Shown here: positions 32,935-44,289 of the stretch, in pieces
Layout: each line of letters starts with the position of its first letter
Position numbering within the stretch: position 1 is the stretch's first letter
Source of the DNA: Anastatus disparis
Lineage: Eukaryota > Arthropoda > Insecta > Hymenoptera > Eupelmidae
Direction of reading: 5' to 3'
Assembly: GCA_017163975.1 (NCBI GenBank)
Contig: JAFFSR010000292.1
Span: 2,983,501 to 3,047,500, forward strand
DNA length: 64,000 nucleotides
Notes under the pieces: generated by a model
What the model was told of the DNA's origin: nothing
Seen by the model: only the letters and a program-made list of their open reading frames with translations
Databases searched by the model: none
Made by a program: the position numbers and the translations under genes

Positions 32935-33120
32935 GCGAACCCAAAATCCGAAGTTTTCAAACCCAAGATTAGTAAACCTAAAATCCAAAATCAGTCAATC
33001 TAGAATTCATGGACCCAAAAGTAAAAAGCCTAGTTATTCATAATTAGAAATTGCAGAATCCATAAACCCAAAACCCGAAAATCAGGCAACCCATAAGCTC
33101 TAAACTAACAAAGCCAAAAT
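32935..33120 (+). repeat. Degenerate AAACCCAAAA minisatellite, left arm
   Basis: Irregular repeats of themes such as AACCCAAAATC and AGTAAACCTAAAATC, about 20-30 bp apart. The same theme appears at 38985-39410 and, inverted, at 39412-40150. Confidence 0.7.
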
Positions 33121-33252
33121 TCAAAACTAACAATATAGGCGAGCTGTTCACCCTTAAAATAACGCTTAGAAATGCAATTTATCGATTAACTTTTTTTTTG
33201 TTTCTAATTCACCAAACCTTTTTAATTTGGTTTTGTATATTTTTCTGTGAGC

Positions 33253-33938
33253 GGGCCAATAATTATTATAAACAAAAAACTTGTAAAAAAATAAAAAATC
33301 ATGAAATTGAATTGAACAAATTTTTTTAATTGTGTTTCATTAAAATAAACACTTTTTGTGAAGGGGAGTATACCTTAAAAATGCTTCCTTTCCGAGTTAT
33401 TTGCTATTTTATGGCGTAAAAATGTCAAAATTCGTAATCTTTGCGATTTTTTTCAGAAATTACTAAATGTATTGAAATTTTACCGACAGCATTATAATCT
33501 TGAAAATTTTAATTATAAGTATGAATTTTATGACGATAACAAATAACTTCTTCTATGCCCAAAATGAGTTTCAAAATATCTCTCTCGAGCCGTGTAGCAA
33601 AGAGCGTTTATGTTAAAGGTTATGGTCGCGACTATGCAGGGACACGCATCGCGTGCGTATCTTTCAAAATTTTTTTTATATACGTATTTAATTATAAAAT
33701 TTGCACTTACAGTTGAAATTTCAAAGATTATAATGCTGTCGGTAAAATGGCAATCCATTAAGTAGGTTCCGAGAAAAAAAATCACAAAGATTACGAATTT
33801 TGACATTTTTACGCCATAAAATCGCCTTTACAAAATGTATTTATTATAATGAAATACAATTTAAAAAACTTTGTTCAATTAATTTCATTATTTTTTATTT
33901 TTTTACAAGTTTTTTGTTTATAATAATTATTGGCCCAC
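33253..33938. mobile_element. Long hairpin (inverted-repeat element)
   Basis: GGGCCAATAATTATTATAAAC at 33253 is matched by its complement at ~33918-33938. Inverted similarity continues for ~250 bp on each side (ATGTCAAAATTCGTAATCTTTG and the matching right-arm sequence, quoted in part). The minus-strand frame at 33806-33528 lies across the arm and is a by-product. Confidence 0.7.
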
Positions 33939-34324
33939 TCGGACCCTGGTAGAAATTTTAATTATAAACTAGTCATATTTTAACCATTTTTTCAAAATTG
34001 GTAAATAATTGACCAACAATCACTAGAAAATGATCAGTTTATCTGCTAACTGCCGACGGTTAATAGTCAAAAACTAGCAAAATAATGTCAATCACCAAAT
34101 AATAATTTTACTAAATATATAAACTTTATTTAATTAAAAAAAACTAATTTAATAAAAATAATCACTTTAAATCAAATTAAGAGTAATAAAGAGTGTATTT
34201 CTCATCGTATCAGAATAACATTTCTTTCGTGATCAGATATATGTTTACATTGTAAAGTACATCTTTATATTGTATCATAATACTAACTAAATATTAGATG
34301 CACTTTCTTGTAAATTTTCTTGAC

Positions 34325-34800
34325 CTGGAGGTCATCCTGGCCATCTGGACATCATCTCCAGGAAGTGACAAAAATTTCTATATTTTCAATTATAATACTA
34401 GATGTACTTCTCCATAGTTAATGTGTTGTTGACCTGGAGGTTGGTCACTTCCTGGAGATGATGTCCAGGTATAAAAAATTATTTAGGTTGACTTAACATC
34501 ATCTACGAAGAAGTACAGCTATTAATGGAATTTAATATTCAGAAATATCAGTCACTTCCTGTAGATGATGTCAAGGTTACTAAAGTGACCTCCAGGTCAG
34601 CATAACATCATCTACAGGTGAGTGCAGCTAGTATTATAATTGAAAATTAAGAAATATCAGTCACTTTCTGTAGATAATGTCCAGGTCTCTAAGGTGATCT
34701 CTAGGTTGACGTAACATTACCTACGAGGAAGTCCAGTTAGTATCGTAATTAAAAATTTAGAAAATCTAGTCACTTTAAGTATGACGTCCTGAGGCTATAG
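34325..34800. repeat. ~118-bp tandem units with an inverted first unit
   Basis: Units carry CACTTCCTGTAGATGATGTC, then GTGACCTCCAGGTC, CATAACATCATCTACGAGGA and TAGTATTATAATTGAAAATT. Three or four are in one orientation. The leftmost is inverted (GACATCATCTCCAGGAAGTGA), making a large local palindrome around the CCAGGT/ACCTGG words. Confidence 0.7.
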
Positions 34801-34825
34801 CGGCCTTCAGATTAACGAAACATAA

Positions 34826-37012
34826 CCCAGGCGGAAATCACATTCTGAAATAAAAAATGATAAAAAATAATAACTGATATTAACAATTTAAAATGTCTAG
34901 ATTTTGGACTGTAATAAAAGTTTGAAATAGTTATTATTTTTTATTTTTTGTTTTAATTTCTTATTATTTTTTATTATTTTTTATTAGCTTTTTCAATTTG
35001 GAAATCATACGCATAAACCAAACCTAAAATAAAAGTTATTATTAGTTATTATTTTTTATTACTTTCTTATGAAACAATAGTTATTATTAGTTTTTATTTT
35101 TTATTACTTTCTTATGAAACAATAGTTATTATTAGTTTTTATTTTTTATTATTTTTTATTAGCTTTTTCAATTTGAAAACCATACGCTAAACCAAACCTA
35201 GAATAAAAATTATTATTAGTTTTTATTTTTTATTATTTTTTATCAGCTTCTGATTGGCTCATTTGGATTTTATTCGGTGCTTTACCAAGCCTAAAAGGGC
35301 TTCTACCTAGAAAATATCTAAATCATCTTGCAATGTTTATCTCAGCTTTAAATACTCTTCTACAAGATAGCATATCACCACATGAACTGAAGATTTCAAA
35401 AATTTTATTAATAGAATTTGTTTTTTATTTTGGTATATTTTTCGGAGATAAGTATATGTACTACAATGTACATTCACTGTTACATTTAACTGATACTGTC
35501 GTGAATTGGGGACCACTATGGGCAATCAATACTTTTCCTTCGAAAGCCATAATAAAAATTTACTTGAAATGAAGAAAAGTAATTACCACATCGCTAAAGA
35601 AATAGTTATTAGACTATTAACTTATCAACAAATTCCACAATTAGAAACGGAAAGCTTTATTTCTCAAGAAACGAAAGATTTTGTTGATCAACTGAACAGT
35701 AAAAGATTAAAGAAAGTAGTAAAAATAGGTGATTGTACACTAGTAGGATGTGCAAAACGTCACATTCTAACCAAAAAAGAAATTTCGTGCCTTCGTTTCT
35801 TTATAAATATTAATAAAATTACTGAATGTAAAAAATACAATAAAATTATATATCAAAGTTGTAGATACACATCTTGTTATTATTCAAAAGGGAAAAAAAC
35901 TAATGATTCTATTTTTCAAACGAAAGATAGTAGATTCGGAATCATTAGTTCTATATATTTGATTAAATACGACGATAACTGTGATGTTTATATTTTCTTT
36001 AAATTATTAAAACTTGTACCGGTTTCATTTGTTAATGACACTGATGTAAAAGAAGTCATAAATTTAAAAAAATGTTCACTCTTTCATGGCGAAATTCAAT
36101 GTCTTAAGTATACCATGGTACACCGGCCTTGTATAATAACAAAATGTAATAATGATTATTATTTAAGCTCAATTTTTAAAGGTGCTCTTGGTCGCTGCAT
36201 TAATTAAGATTTGATAAGTAAATCATATTATATGTTAGCGTTGACATTGTAAATACAAAATAAAACTTCTTTTATAATTGTAAAATAAGACTTATATTTT
36301 TATATAAAAGTTTTTATGTAAAAATAAAAATAAAAATTCTTTTTGAATCAATTATATCCTTACCTATCTACTTACTTTCAATAATCAAAAACAATTTTTA
36401 ACAATTTTTAAAATCTAATGAAAAAAAATTATAACTTTTTTTTATCGTTTCCTTCAAGTGAACACCTTTAAAATTCAAAAAATTAATAAAAAAATTAATA
36501 AAAATTACTAAAAAATAATATTAATAACTTTTATTTAACGTTGGCTTTATATGTGTATATACCTTCCATACTAAAAAAGATAAAAAAAATAATAACCGAT
36601 AATAACTTTTATTCAACGTTTGCTTTATATGTATACCTTCCATACCGAAAAAGATGATAAAAATAATAACTAATAATAACTTCTATTAACTTTTATAAAT
36701 AGAAAATAATTATTAGTAACTCTTAGATTAAAAAAGAAAAAAAAAATAATAACCGATAATAATTTTTACTTACGGTTTACTTTATGCATATACTTACGAT
36801 GCTGAAAAAGATAATAAAAAATAATAACTGATAATAACTTTTATCAACTGTTATAAATGTGAAATAATTATTAATAACTATTATAAACAGTTATTACAGT
36901 CCAAAATCTACACTTTTATAACAAATAATAAAAAATAATAACTTTTTTTAAAATTATTTTTCGTTGTATATAATTATTATTAGTTATTAACGGCAGATTA
37001 TTTCCGCTTGGG
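34826..37012 (+). mobile_element. CACTA/EnSpm-like element
   Basis: The termini are CCCAGGCGGAAAT and, as complement, CCCAAGCGGAAAT. TAGATTTTGGACTGTAATAA occurs near the left end and in inverted form near the right end. Subterminal arrays of TTATTATTAGTTATTATTTT-type units, with CCATACG...AACC blocks, flank the coding part in opposite orientations (~34905-35240 and ~36480-36990). AA lies on each side, but a 3-bp duplication is not clear (TAA versus AAT). A transposase C-terminal fragment lies between the arrays. Superfamily is inferred from this protein and the subterminal repeats. Confidence 0.6.
35285..36207 (+). pseudogene. CACTA-like transposase C-terminal fragment
   Basis: A first frame reads RKYLNHLAMFISALNTLLQD, then EFVFYFGIFFGDKYMYYNVH, SLLHLTDTVVNWGPLWA; the YNVHxLLHL...V...GPL core is typical of CACTA/EnSpm-like transposase C-terminal regions in animals. 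Within ~15 bp of GPLWA the homology passes to another frame (QYFSFESHNKNLLEMKKSNY, then an EIVIRLL helix), which stays open to 36207 with Cys/Lys-rich sequence. This indicates one frameshift near 35520-35535. The catalytic N-terminal domain is absent, so the fragment is non-functional alone, although the 233-residue second frame has no stop. Confidence 0.6.
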
Positions 37013-37507
37013 AATTTACGAGAAAATGCACTGATATTCAACTAGCATCAGAAAAATTAGCCACTGTGACACGTAAAATAAACGCCTTCGAAATTCAAGT
37101 AGTGTCATTATGAAAATTGATTTTAGTCATTAAAAAAGAATATTCCAAGCATTTAAAAAAATAACACTAATAATAAAACCCGAAATATTGGTACTATCAT
37201 CAATTATAATGGTAATGGAACGATTTTTTTCGCATCTATAAAATTTTAGAATTAGTTTTTATGATGAAAACTTTTTTGCGTTTTAGGGTTAGGAAACACG
37301 CGCAATCACATGTTCGCAAACGTCTCTCTTTCTTTCTATGTATTTAGGAGTAAATGACCTCGGTATAAATTTTGAAATAAATATCACGTGAATAAATCAA
37401 ATTAAATTTTAAAAGTTTAAACCATCTATTTATTATATGTTAATTTTAATTATCAACACATTAGTATATGTGAACGGATATATGTTAATATACAAATATA
37501 TAAAGTA

Positions 37508-38471
37508 CCGGGCAATAATTCTAAGCAGGTTATCAAATTTTAGTTCCGTCTTTGAAAAAGCGTATCTTCTTCAATTTTCATCCTAGAAAAAATTTAAAAA
37601 AAGCATTTTAAAGTATTTTTTAAATGCTTTCTTTTTAGCTTACTTACATTTTTTAACGATATTTAAAAAAAAGATAATCGTTTTGGCGATTTTGAATTTT
37701 TTTTATTTTTGCATTTTTCTTCAATCAGCTGTAGTTTTTTAAATAATTGAGCTAGAAAAAATTTGAAAAAAGATTTTGAAAGGGCTTAAAAAATGCTATT
37801 TGCAGCTATTTTTACAAAATCTTTTTATTTATTTTTTGTCAAGTTTTAAGCATATAAAGTTATCGATCTAATACTTTTGCAGTTGTAAAAAACACTTCAA
37901 TAGCAAGTAGAAAATAATCGCTGGTGAAGTAGTAATTTCATTTTAGTAGGAAATTATAACTATTCATTATTAATAACAAAACATAATAAAGTATGAAACA
38001 ACAAAAAGATTTATTTTGCAAAAAGTATATCATAGAAATCAAAAGTTTTGCACTAGCGATTATTTTCTACTTGCTATTGAAGTGTTTTTACAACTTCAAA
38101 AGTATTAGATCGATAACTTTATATGCTTAAAACTTGACAAAAAATAATTAAAAATTTGTTGTAAAAATAGCTGCAAATAGCATTTTATAAGCCCTTTCCA
38201 AATCTTTTTTCAAATTTTTTCTAGCTCAATTATTTAAAAAACTACAGCTGATTGAAGAAAAATGCAAAAATGAAAAAAATTTCAAAATTGCCAAAGCGAT
38301 TATTTTTTTTTTCAAATATCGTTGAAAAAATGTAAGTAAGTTAAAAAGAAAGCATTTAAAGAATACTTTAAAATGCTTTTTTTAAATTTTTCCTAGGATG
38401 GAAATTGAAGAAGATACACTTTTTCAAAGTCGGAACAAAAATTTGATAACCTGCCTAGAATTATTGCCCGG
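37508..38471. mobile_element. TA-flanked 964-bp palindrome
   Basis: Ends CCGGGCAATAATTCTA and TAGAATTATTGCCCGG (left copy with one extra A) are flanked by TA (37506-37507; 38472-38473). The arms are ~470 bp and closely complementary, for example CAATCAGCTGTAGTTTTTTA and its complement, and GTTATCGATCTAATACTTTT and its complement. A TA duplication suggests Tc1/mariner-type mobilisation. No coding frame. Confidence 0.8.
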
Positions 38472-38728
38472 TACTGTATATATATATTATTTCACTATCT
38501 TTCGGTCAGTTTTTGATTATATTTATTGACCAAATAAAAATGGTTAATAAATGATGAATGATCATTTTTAAATGGTCTATTTTCTACCAGGAGAAAAAAA
38601 TATAAAAAAAATACATTGCTACTCAGAAAAATGTAAAAAAATCAAATTAAAAAGGTTTGGTGAATTAGAAATGCAAAAAAAAAGTTAGTTCAAGCTTCAT
38701 TTATCGAGGTGAACCGCTGTCCTAATAG

Positions 38729-38985
38729 AGGCGTCCGTGGCTCAGTCAGTTAAAGCCCGCGACCACGCGCTTAGACGGTTGAGACTCGTTCCTTCTCGAG
38801 GTAGCGGTTTCAAATCCCCGTCAGTCCAAAATTATCGGAGGTATTTTAAAAGGTATTCACCGGTTTTTTTAGTGACGCATACTGGCTTGATGACACAAAA
38901 CTAAATTATAGTTCTTACACAAGTCTATTGTTGTATTCGCTAATACTCAAAAAAGGGATGTGATCTTAAATAACCAAAATAAAAA
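38729..38985 (+). mobile_element. tRNA-derived SINE with A and B boxes
   Basis: A box TGGCTCAGTCAG starts at 38738 and B box GGTTTCAAATCC is at 38806-38817. The intervening sequence (CGCGCTTAGACGGTTGAGAC) is too long and unpaired for a normal tRNA. A non-tRNA body and an A-rich end follow. It lies between the right inverted arm and the minisatellite of the composite element. Confidence 0.7.
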
Positions 38986-40150
38986 AACTAGCCGATTTCG
39001 AACCCATAAACCCAGAAATAGCAAACCCACAAATCAATATTAGCTTGCCCATAAACCTAAAACTAGTAAACCCAATCACCCAAGATTAGCAAAACCAGAA
39101 CCCATAATATCTAAATCATTAATTGCAAAAAAAGTAGCGGACTCAAAATAAAAAATCAGTGAACCTCAAATCCATGATCCAGAACTAGCAGACTCAATAC
39201 CTGCAATACGAAGATCAGTTACCTAAAAGCCATAATTTCAAAGTTTGTAGATTTGTAAACTCAAAAACCATGATTTCGAAACTCATAAACCGTACATCAC
39301 GAATATAGAAACTATAATCTCAAAAGATTTAAAATAATCAATCTATTTCTGTAAATTAAAAATTTTTACTCATAACCTTAAAACTCATAAATTAAAAATT
39401 CATGTATACATAGACTGGAATTGTGAGTTTTGAGTTGAAATTGAGTTTTGGATTTACTACTCTTGGGTTTACAGATTTCGAGTCGGCTAGTTTTGGTTTT
39501 GTGAGTTCTGGGTTGGCTAATTTTGAATTTGTTGATTTTGGGCTAACTATAATTGTAGATCTATTAGTTCTGGGTTTGTTAACTTTAGGTTTGTTGGTTT
39601 TAAGTTTATGTGGGTTTACTTATTTTGGTCTTATAGGTTTTGGGTTCTCTGATTTTGGGCTTTGGATTTGTTAGTTTTAGGTTTGAGGGTTTCGAGTCTA
39701 CTAGATTTAAATTTTGGGTTTGCTAGTTTTGAGTACATGAGTTCTGGGAGCTAATTTTAAATTTTGGATTTATGCCTTTAAATTTTGATAATTTTGGATT
39801 TGTTTGTTATGTATTTTGCATATTATATTTTTGGGCTCTGCAATTTCTAATTTTGGGTTTTGGGTTTTATGGTATTGGGCCTCATTTTGGATTTTAGGTT
39901 CGCTCACTTTCAGTTTATGGGCTCTGGGTTAACAAATTACGAGTTTATGTAGATTTTTTTATTTTGGAATTACTTTTTATGGGTTCAAGGGTTCTAGACT
40001 TACTAGTTCTGAGTTTATATTGATTTTCTGTCTTTGGGTTTAATAGTCATAGGTCTATGGTTTCTAGGTTTACTGATTTCGTACTTTGGGTTTGCAATTC
40101 TTGGGTTCATGGGTTTTAAATCTGCTAGTTTTGGATTTTTGTTATAGAAT
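38985..40150. repeat. Head-to-head degenerate minisatellite
   Basis: From 38985 to ~39410 the theme is AAACCCA/AAACTAGCAAACCC. From ~39412 to 40150 it is the complement (GGGTTTGCTAGTTTTG, GGGTTTTGGG). The junction makes a ~1.1-kb inverted array. The 83-residue frame at 39423-39674 (Gly-Phe-rich) is a by-product. Confidence 0.75.
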
Positions 40151-41104
40151 TTTTTAAAAAGTAATTCAAATACTAAATATAAACTCATAATTTTTTTATC
40201 AGAATTGAAAACATTCTTACTATCATAATATTTAAAAAGTAATTAATGATATTTTTTAGAATGAATATTATCCAATCGTTTGTAATGAAAACTATTATTG
40301 TATAAATTGAAGATGTATTGCCTTATTTTTGAATATTCCAGAGCTTGTACATCTTGTTTAACAATTTTCATGATATGCATAAGAATATAAATATGAATAT
40401 AAAATTTTTTGTCAAGAGAAAGATTCTTGACGATGCACTCTTGGTATTGTTTTAAAAATTTAAATCAGTGTATTTTCTTGATATTGTCTTGATTTTCAAG
40501 ACAAGACAAGATAATACCAAGAGTACTTTTGGTATCTCGTGCAACACTAATTTACAGCTGTCTGTGGTGTTATAACATTAAGAATGAAGGAGAGTTTCTA
40601 TTACAACAAATTATGTCATTAATATTTATTATAAATGAAGAATATAAAATTAAAAAAAATGTTTTATTTGTTAATTACAAAAATCATTTAAAAATTTCTA
40701 AATTTGAACATTTTTATAACAAAAATTAACATTTCATATTTTTAAAAGTATTAAAATTTTTTTAAATATATTTACATTTTGAATAGATTTTAAGGAGTTC
40801 TGAGAAGCATTCGAAAATGCTGTTGCAGAGTCCACATCCGTTATCAAATTTTCTAGATGCTCAATGATCTATGACTCATTTTTTTTATCGTTGGCAACAT
40901 GCCCTTCACATTCCAGACATTATAATATTTTCGGCGCGCCTTTTGTGCCAGATATTTGTTGTTCCAACATTTCCTTTCTTCTCCTTTGTTCCTCCCTTGT
41001 GTCTATTTTTTTATTTCTATTTCCATTCTTTCTTCTAAACTTTGTTTGTTGCCTAGATATTTGAATTATCGATCCTTTACGCAACTCATATTCTCTATGT
41101 ATTC

Positions 41105-42065
41105 TATTATGTGTAACCTATACATAATTTTTTTACATTCTTCTTACGTAAGAAAAAGCATTAAATATGTTTCTAAAAGTTGGAAACTTAAATGAGTTTA
41201 TTTCTAGTATATACAGAAATAAAATGACAAATAAATAACTAGAAGATACAATCAAATTGTATCAAAGATATGTTTTTTTTTGTCCTTTTATAAACTCTTA
41301 TTGAAAATTTGACGACATTAATTTAAAATTTCTGTATTTGAGAATCAGGTTAAAATTTGCAGTATATTAATGTAATAATTAGTCCTTTTCAGTATGATGA
41401 AGCTGGTTCGTTTAGTTTGTCGACCGACAAGTTTTTTACTGTTTTTTTAAATTTCAGATTAATGAATTTTGTATGTTGAAAAGTACAATTCATCTTTTTA
41501 TTTGTATCTTCATTTAATTTAATTTTATATGTTTTAGAATTAGATTTATTCGGTGAACTATTTTTGGAATTCTGTTAGTTAAATGATCATTTTTTTCGGA
41601 TTTATTTTAGAGAAGAGAATGTTTTATTGTTTAGAGTAGGCCTATATCCATAATTGTTATGTTTATGATGATTCTTTTTGTTGTACTTGATCTATCAGAT
41701 TTGAATTTCCAAGAAACGCTTTGGAATCACAAAAAAAATATATTTTTCTCACCACGCGGTTCCACCGAGCCTTTACACTAGAAAAAGTATCACTTTTAGC
41801 TACAGTTGAAACGACTCACGCGCCTCCTGTAGGCGCCTTCCGTGCCTCACGTTAAAATATCTCTCGAAGAGAAACATAGACTTGACGTAACCAAAACTGT
41901 TGCTAAAAGCCATAGGCTCTTGTTTATGATTGTATTCTGTCTTTGTCTCTCTCGAGTCATGGACATTTCTCCAGAACAATAAAACTCCAACCAATAAGAG
42001 GTCATGAATTTGAATATCTCCAACCAATAAGACAATCGAGAAAATTTGGTTATTCTAATAAATTA
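41105..42065. other. Intergenic sequence, no gene recognised
   Basis: AT-rich; short frames show no family similarity. The stretch 41750-42040 is GC-richer with unrelated minus-strand frames that look like chance. Confidence 0.4.
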
Positions 42066-42119
42066 AATTAAACTATGACAGTTTGAGGTTAATTATTGAG
42101 TAACAACTTTATTTCCTTC

Positions 42120-42365
42120 TTAAGAAAAGACTCAAGTTAAACCATAAGTTGAGGCTCAAGTTAGAACTTAATGAACAACTTAGGTTAGAACTTAATGAAC
42201 AACTTCGGTTAGAACTTAAGTCAGAATTATGTTTCAACTTGAGTCTAAACGTTGAAATTTAAGTCGGATCTTAAGCTGGAACTTAAGTCAGATCTCAAGC
42301 TGGAACTTAAGCTATAACTTAAGTCAGAACTTAAGTCATAACTTAATTCAGAACTTAAGTTAATA
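42120..42365. repeat. AACTTAAGTCAG minisatellite
   Basis: About ten units of roughly 20 bp on the theme AACTTAAGTCAGAACTTAAG, with palindromic CTTAAG in each unit. Confidence 0.85.
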
Positions 42366-42369
42366 AATA

Positions 42370-43880
42370 ATTTGGAATTTCATTTGCAAGGTACAAACTG
42401 CCTTGTTAAAAAGATATGCCTTATAGTACTGTCGTAAATCGATCGACGGCACAAATTTCGATGAAATCGAAATAATAGGTTAATATTATCCCAAGAATAC
42501 TCAAATACATATTTGTGGTTCTTTGGTGCCTATGAAAAAAATTATTAATGTTTTGAATTTCCAGCGATTAACACGTAGTTTTATGGGCAGAAATATTTTT
42601 CATGTATTAATTTACGTGTTTTATCAAACTTACGGACAATATATTGATAAAAATTGATACAGCCCTAATTGGAAATCTTAGTAAAATTTTGCATCTTTTA
42701 AAACATTGATTGGGTGCTTGTAAGAATAGTTATAAGCAATATATAATAAATATAATTGCAAGTAGTAGAACATGCTATTGTAGATGTGTCAACATCGAAA
42801 AGTGTGTAAGCGCACGTAAAGTTAACATTGTAACGCGCTTGAACTAATGTGAAAAAGCTTTAAAAAAGACGCGCAAAAAATTAAATTAAACACGTCAAAG
42901 AACGTTTTTAATGTTTTTATTTTTCAATGTGTGAATTAACGCTATATAGTTAAGTATAATATATACATACATCTTTAATTTTGTTTCATATATAAATTGT
43001 TTTATTCAATTTGGTTTACATATGTATAGTCATTCACCTCCCAAAAACATTTTAAATACTGCTACAATCGAAAAGAAAAAATCAGCTGATTATTCTTTAT
43101 TTATATATTTTCAAACTTATGTTCTTCTATGAGACTCACTTATATTTCAAAAAATCATTTTTTTTTATTCAATATAAATATACTCATATTTATTTATTCC
43201 AAATATATTTATAATTTTTCTGACTTACACATGGACCTCATAAAAGAATATAATTTTGAAAGTATGTAAATGAAGGGTAATCAGCTGATGTTTTTCCTTT
43301 TCTATTGCTGCAATATTTACATTGTTGTCGAGATCGGATGACTGATAGATATATCGCCATAACCCCTTTTCATTTTTTTTGCTCACTCTTTCCATTTTCC
43401 TAAAAAATTTTGCTTTTAATTTAAATAAGGACATAACCGCTTAAAAAAGCGACAAACAGTGTTGTCACATTCAATTTGAACAGAATCAAAATTTGAACAA
43501 TTTTTTTTTTTTAATTTTAACGTTATAACGTACAGTATACTGTATTTATGCTATCATACTGATGCTAATTAGCGACGTAGGTCGTCTGTATGTTTATGAA
43601 CAAAACACATGTAACATGCAGATTTACTTATACCAATCGGCCGATTATAACATATAAATATCCATATCTCTTACGAAAAATAACGTTGCATTAGTCTTTG
43701 GAATAAAAACATGTTAAGGCTTTTTACGAAAAAAAACACGTTTCAAGCATTATTACACGTTACACGAAAACTAATATTTTAAAAGTTTAAAACGCATAAC
43801 AGCATATTTTATTGACAAACTGCGAAGACTAGCATAATCGTTTCTATTTAATGTAAAAATAATGCATTTAAAAATTAAAA
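42370..43880. other. Intergenic sequence, no gene recognised
   Basis: AT-rich with no dispersed element identified. A 69-residue minus-strand frame (43434-43225) has charged composition but no recognisable motif. Confidence 0.4.
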
Positions 43881-43977
43881 AAAAAACGCTGCTAAGTGCT
43901 TTGGTGCAATGCTTTCTTATAGAGCACATTGAAATTGAGTAATTTGATTATATTTTTTAAAATGTGATTTTAATGTA

Positions 43978-44190
43978 AATGTCCTTATCTACTGCATCGA
44001 AGGGTGCCTTAAGATTTACGAAAACTATATAAATTATATTCTCTCTTACTTTTGCCATTTGCATTATGTGGTTTTTCATTTTTTTTCTTTCATCTATATG
44101 CATTTTGTACATTGATTATTATGTTGTTGTTCATTGACGTAGTATGGAAACCTGCCAGACAAGCATAAAAACTTGTTTCTGATTATTTTT
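43978..44190 (-). pseudogene. LINE reverse transcriptase fragment (weak)
   Basis: On the minus strand 44025-43981 reads VFVNLKAPFDAVDKD. This corresponds to the RT motif [FL]-[VI]-D-L-x-x-A-F-D-x-V-D with Asp-to-Asn and Ala-to-Pro changes. Upstream residues (KNHIMQMAKVRENI) fit the usual helix before this motif, then stops appear. A short dead LINE piece is the best reading. Confidence 0.4.
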
Positions 44191-44289
44191 CTTTTCTTTC
44201 CGTATGTAAATAAATATCGTAGTTTTCAGTTAAATTTCTGTACACTTTATTATGCGAATACAAAACTTGAACCAGGTAATGATATTCAA

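Larger units (their letters stand above)
33945..38592. mobile_element. Inverted CCTGGTAGAAA ends enclosing further elements
   Basis: CCTGGTAGAAA at 33945-33955 and TTTCTACCAGG at 38582-38592 are exact complements. Weaker similarity continues inward (TTTTAACCATTTT / AAATGGTTAAT). Between them lie the tandem repeats, the CACTA-like element and a palindrome. It may be an old transposon later filled with insertions; no target duplication was defined. Confidence 0.45.
32684..40549. mobile_element. 7.87-kb composite hAT-type element
   Basis: The termini are TAGTGCTGCACGAGA on the left and, as complement, TAGTGTTGCACGAGA on the right. They are flanked by a perfect 8-bp duplication ATTTACAG (32676-32683; 40550-40557). 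TAGTG fits the hAT terminal rule YARNG, and 8 bp is the hAT duplication length. No hAT transposase frame is seen inside. The interior is nested: inverted minisatellite arms, a SINE, inverted arms at 33122-33250 and 38600-38722, a hairpin at 33253-33938, a CACTA-like element and a TA-flanked palindrome. Confidence 0.8.
32201..40868 (-). pseudogene. Spliced gene of unknown function split by a hAT-type insertion
   Basis: Four exon-like blocks with GT-AG borders were read by eye on the minus strand. They are 40868-40776 (31 codons, begins IIEHLENLITDVDSATAF), 40597-40558 joined to 32683-32640 (reads through TPQTAVNKESIAGPSNSLK), 32543-32437 (SIDLQQSSKSTVSPNVNLP) and 32359-32201 (KRSYIEELSSDESIEE, later Lys/Arg-rich). 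The second block becomes exactly 28 codons in phase once the 7866-bp insertion and one 8-bp duplication are removed. Phase fails at the last junction, and an A-run in the last exon may hide another frameshift. The product is Ser/Lys-rich and looks nuclear. It could be a host gene or an older transposon accessory gene. Upstream exons were not resolved, although a Lys/Glu-rich open stretch lies at ~40900-41070. Confidence 0.5.

Noticed and set aside
35337..35525. 62-residue minus-strand frame
   Set aside because: It is antisense to the CACTA-like transposase fragment, whose family strings are on the plus strand.
38729..38830. Possible tRNA gene
   Set aside because: A and B boxes are present, but the region between them is too long and I see no proper cloverleaf; it continues into a SINE body. 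The tRNA-like pieces at 49159, 58247, 59223 and 21933 were rejected for similar reasons.
39423..39674. 83-residue Gly/Phe-rich frame
   Set aside because: It lies entirely in the GGGTTT-type minisatellite and reflects its repeat unit.
38985..40150. Telomeric repeat array
   Set aside because: The insect TTAGG unit is absent. The GGGTTT-like words are irregular in length and orientation.
42120..42365. CRISPR-like array
   Set aside because: Direct ~20-bp repeats lack unique spacers and sit in eukaryotic repetitive DNA.
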